Below, in pieces: positions 62,891 to 64,000 of a stretch of DNA of 64,000 nt. Both the position numbers and the translations under genes were made by a program. Source of the stretch: Breoghania sp. (GTDB lineage: Bacteria; Pseudomonadota; Alphaproteobacteria; Rhizobiales; Stappiaceae); contig NZ_OY771475.1 of the NCBI RefSeq assembly GCF_963674635.1, positions 1,240,001 through 1,304,000 of the forward strand, in the 5' to 3' direction. Numbering within the stretch: the first letter of the stretch is position 1; every line of letters begins with the position of its first letter. Below the pieces are notes generated by a model. The model saw only the letters and a program-made list of their open reading frames with translations, searched no databases and was not told where the DNA came from.

Positions 62891-63963
62891 CCACCATGAC
62901 CGAACAGCTTCAGGACATGTTCGAAACGCTCCCGGACGTGGACATGACCGGTGTGAGCGGACCGGTTGCCCTTTGCCTTTGCTATAACGAAGCCCTTCGT
63001 TTGCCCGACTTTCTTGCCCATCATCGGGCTATCGGGGTCGAGCGGTTCCTCATCATCGACAACGGCTCAGATGACGGCTCCTTCCAATACTTGCAAGAAC
63101 AGCCGGATGTTCATGTCTTTCGGTCGCTGAAGTCCTACAGGGACTACAAAGCCGTCTGGCGCAAGACGCTGGCCGACACCTATCTCGCCGGTTTCTGGGT
63201 GCTTTTCGTCGATATCGATGAGTTGCTCGTCTATCCCGGCTGGCCGGAGAAACGCCTCGCCGATTTCGTTCAAAGCGTCGAGGACGACGAGGGTGCAGAT
63301 GCGGTGTTCTGCACGATGGTCGACACCTATTCGAGCGAGCCGAACCCGCCGCGTTACGAGGCCGGTCAGTCGATGATCGCCCATAGCGCCTGTTTCGATG
63401 GCTCCGGCTACTGGCGCATGCCGATCCCGCTCAAGGACCTTCGCCGCTGGCCGACCCCGCCCTTCCACATCTTCGGTGGCGCACGCATGCGCCTTCTTCG
63501 CACGAATACGTCCCTTTCCCAAAGGCTTGCCCTCGGCATCATGGAGCGTCTTATGCCGCTTCGCTCAAACTGGTTGCCGACCGGCCTTTCTTTACGCCTG
63601 CTCTATGCCCTCTTCCGCCAGATCAAGCGGTACCTGCCTCAGAATCCGGAGGTGATGAGCAAGGTCGCGTTTCTCAAATGGGACAGGTCGTGTCAGTTCC
63701 GCGAGGGTGTACATTCATTACGCACGCCCAAGAAGCTGAGCGCGCGTTGGGCAAGCCTCCTCCATTTCAAGCATCTAGGCGATCTGGAAGAAAAGGTTGA
63801 AGCCAATATCGCCCGCGCTCAGCACTCAAATGGCGGCTTCTTCTACCAGGAATATCGCACCAATCTGGACCGGCTCTCACAAGGGATGGGGTATTCCAAG
63901 ACGCGGCATTTCCGCTCCACGGCGGACCTGATCGACGCCGGTCTCATGAGAGACCGCATTTAG
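62887..63963 (+). CDS. Glycosyltransferase family 2-like (Glycos_transf_2_4 / GT92-like)
   Basis: 358 residues. The start VALCLCYNEALRLPDFLAHHRAIGVERFLIIDNGSDDG (in parts) and WVLFVDIDELLVYP, with its DID metal site, are typical of the PF13704-type family. A long C-terminal part rich in Arg and aromatic residues follows. The ATG overlaps the previous stop (ATGA), so translation is coupled. Last gene before the window edge; the cluster probably continues. Confidence 0.87.
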   Translation: MTTMTEQLQDMFETLPDVDMTGVSGPVALCLCYNEALRLPDFLAHHRAIGVERFLIIDNGSDDGSFQYLQEQPDVHVFRSLKSYRDYKAVWRKTLADTYLAGFWVLFVDIDELLVYPGWPEKRLADFVQSVEDDEGADAVFCTMVDTYSSEPNPPRYEAGQSMIAHSACFDGSGYWRMPIPLKDLRRWPTPPFHIFGGARMRLLRTNTSLSQRLALGIMERLMPLRSNWLPTGLSLRLLYALFRQIKRYLPQNPEVMSKVAFLKWDRSCQFREGVHSLRTPKKLSARWASLLHFKHLGDLEEKVEANIARAQHSNGGFFYQEYRTNLDRLSQGMGYSKTRHFRSTADLIDAGLMRDRI

Positions 63964-64000
63964 CCGGCCGACAGAGCGCACCACAGGCGCGCTTGGGCTG

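Noticed and set aside
1..64000. CRISPR arrays, rRNA operons, insertion sequences, prophage
   Set aside because: No regularly spaced repeats, no rRNA sequence, and no transposase, integrase or phage structural genes were seen.

Overview
The window looks like chromosome of an alphaproteobacterium of the order Hyphomicrobiales (Rhizobiales). GC is high, roughly 60% by eye. The core genes and their neighbourhoods are typical of that order: bcp beside a DUF3971/AsmA-type protein, an ExoR-type Sel1 regulator, aminotransferase-hom-glpX-recJ, valS-popZ-tolC-pcm, bioMNY, and class I phaC. A Stappiaceae-like genome would fit, but I cannot fix the genus. There are no rRNA genes, CRISPR arrays, insertion sequences or prophage genes. 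Two tRNAs are present: Cys (GCA) and Asn (GUU).

Layout. 1-18.5 kb: envelope and housekeeping genes. These are a truncated AsmA/DUF3971 protein, Bcp peroxiredoxin, a DUF455 ferritin-like protein, an M23 peptidase, a Tat-exported cyclase, an ABC-F ATPase, ExoR, a ROK regulator, RecJ, then the aminotransferase-hom-glpX operon and a small lipoprotein. 19-28.9 kb: PHA synthase, DUF2155, ValRS, PopZ, TolC and an isoaspartyl methyltransferase-like protein. 29-36.9 kb: tRNA-Cys, a DUF938 methyltransferase, cobyric acid synthase with a YrhK-like membrane protein, tRNA-Asn, an AzlCD amino-acid exporter and the BioMNY biotin importer.

37-49 kb is the most distinctive part. It is a complete, co-directional gene set for a biotin-dependent, membrane-bound (Na+-translocating type) malonate decarboxylase. 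In transcription order: madG, a 37-residue membrane peptide, madB, a biotin-protein ligase, madA, madE, madC, madD, madH, madK, madF, madL, madM. As I recall it, this is the Malonomonas rubra order with two insertions: the ligase and the micropeptide. Immediately upstream on the same strand is a HutP-family protein that keeps the family's metal-binding histidines. It is followed by a ~690-base leader with mutually exclusive inverted repeats. HutP is known as a metabolite-gated RNA antiterminator of histidine utilisation in Bacillus, so a HutP-type switch on malonate catabolism is the best candidate here for an undescribed system. The biotin importer just downstream and the built-in ligase fit the biotin demand of MadF.

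49.3-64 kb: a CSS-EAL cyclic-di-GMP phosphodiesterase, a PfkB-family kinase, two tandem paralogous exported proteins of unknown function, RNase D, an orphan ParA-like ATPase, AspRS, and the start of a four-gene glycosyltransferase run (surface polysaccharide or LPS) that reaches the right edge.
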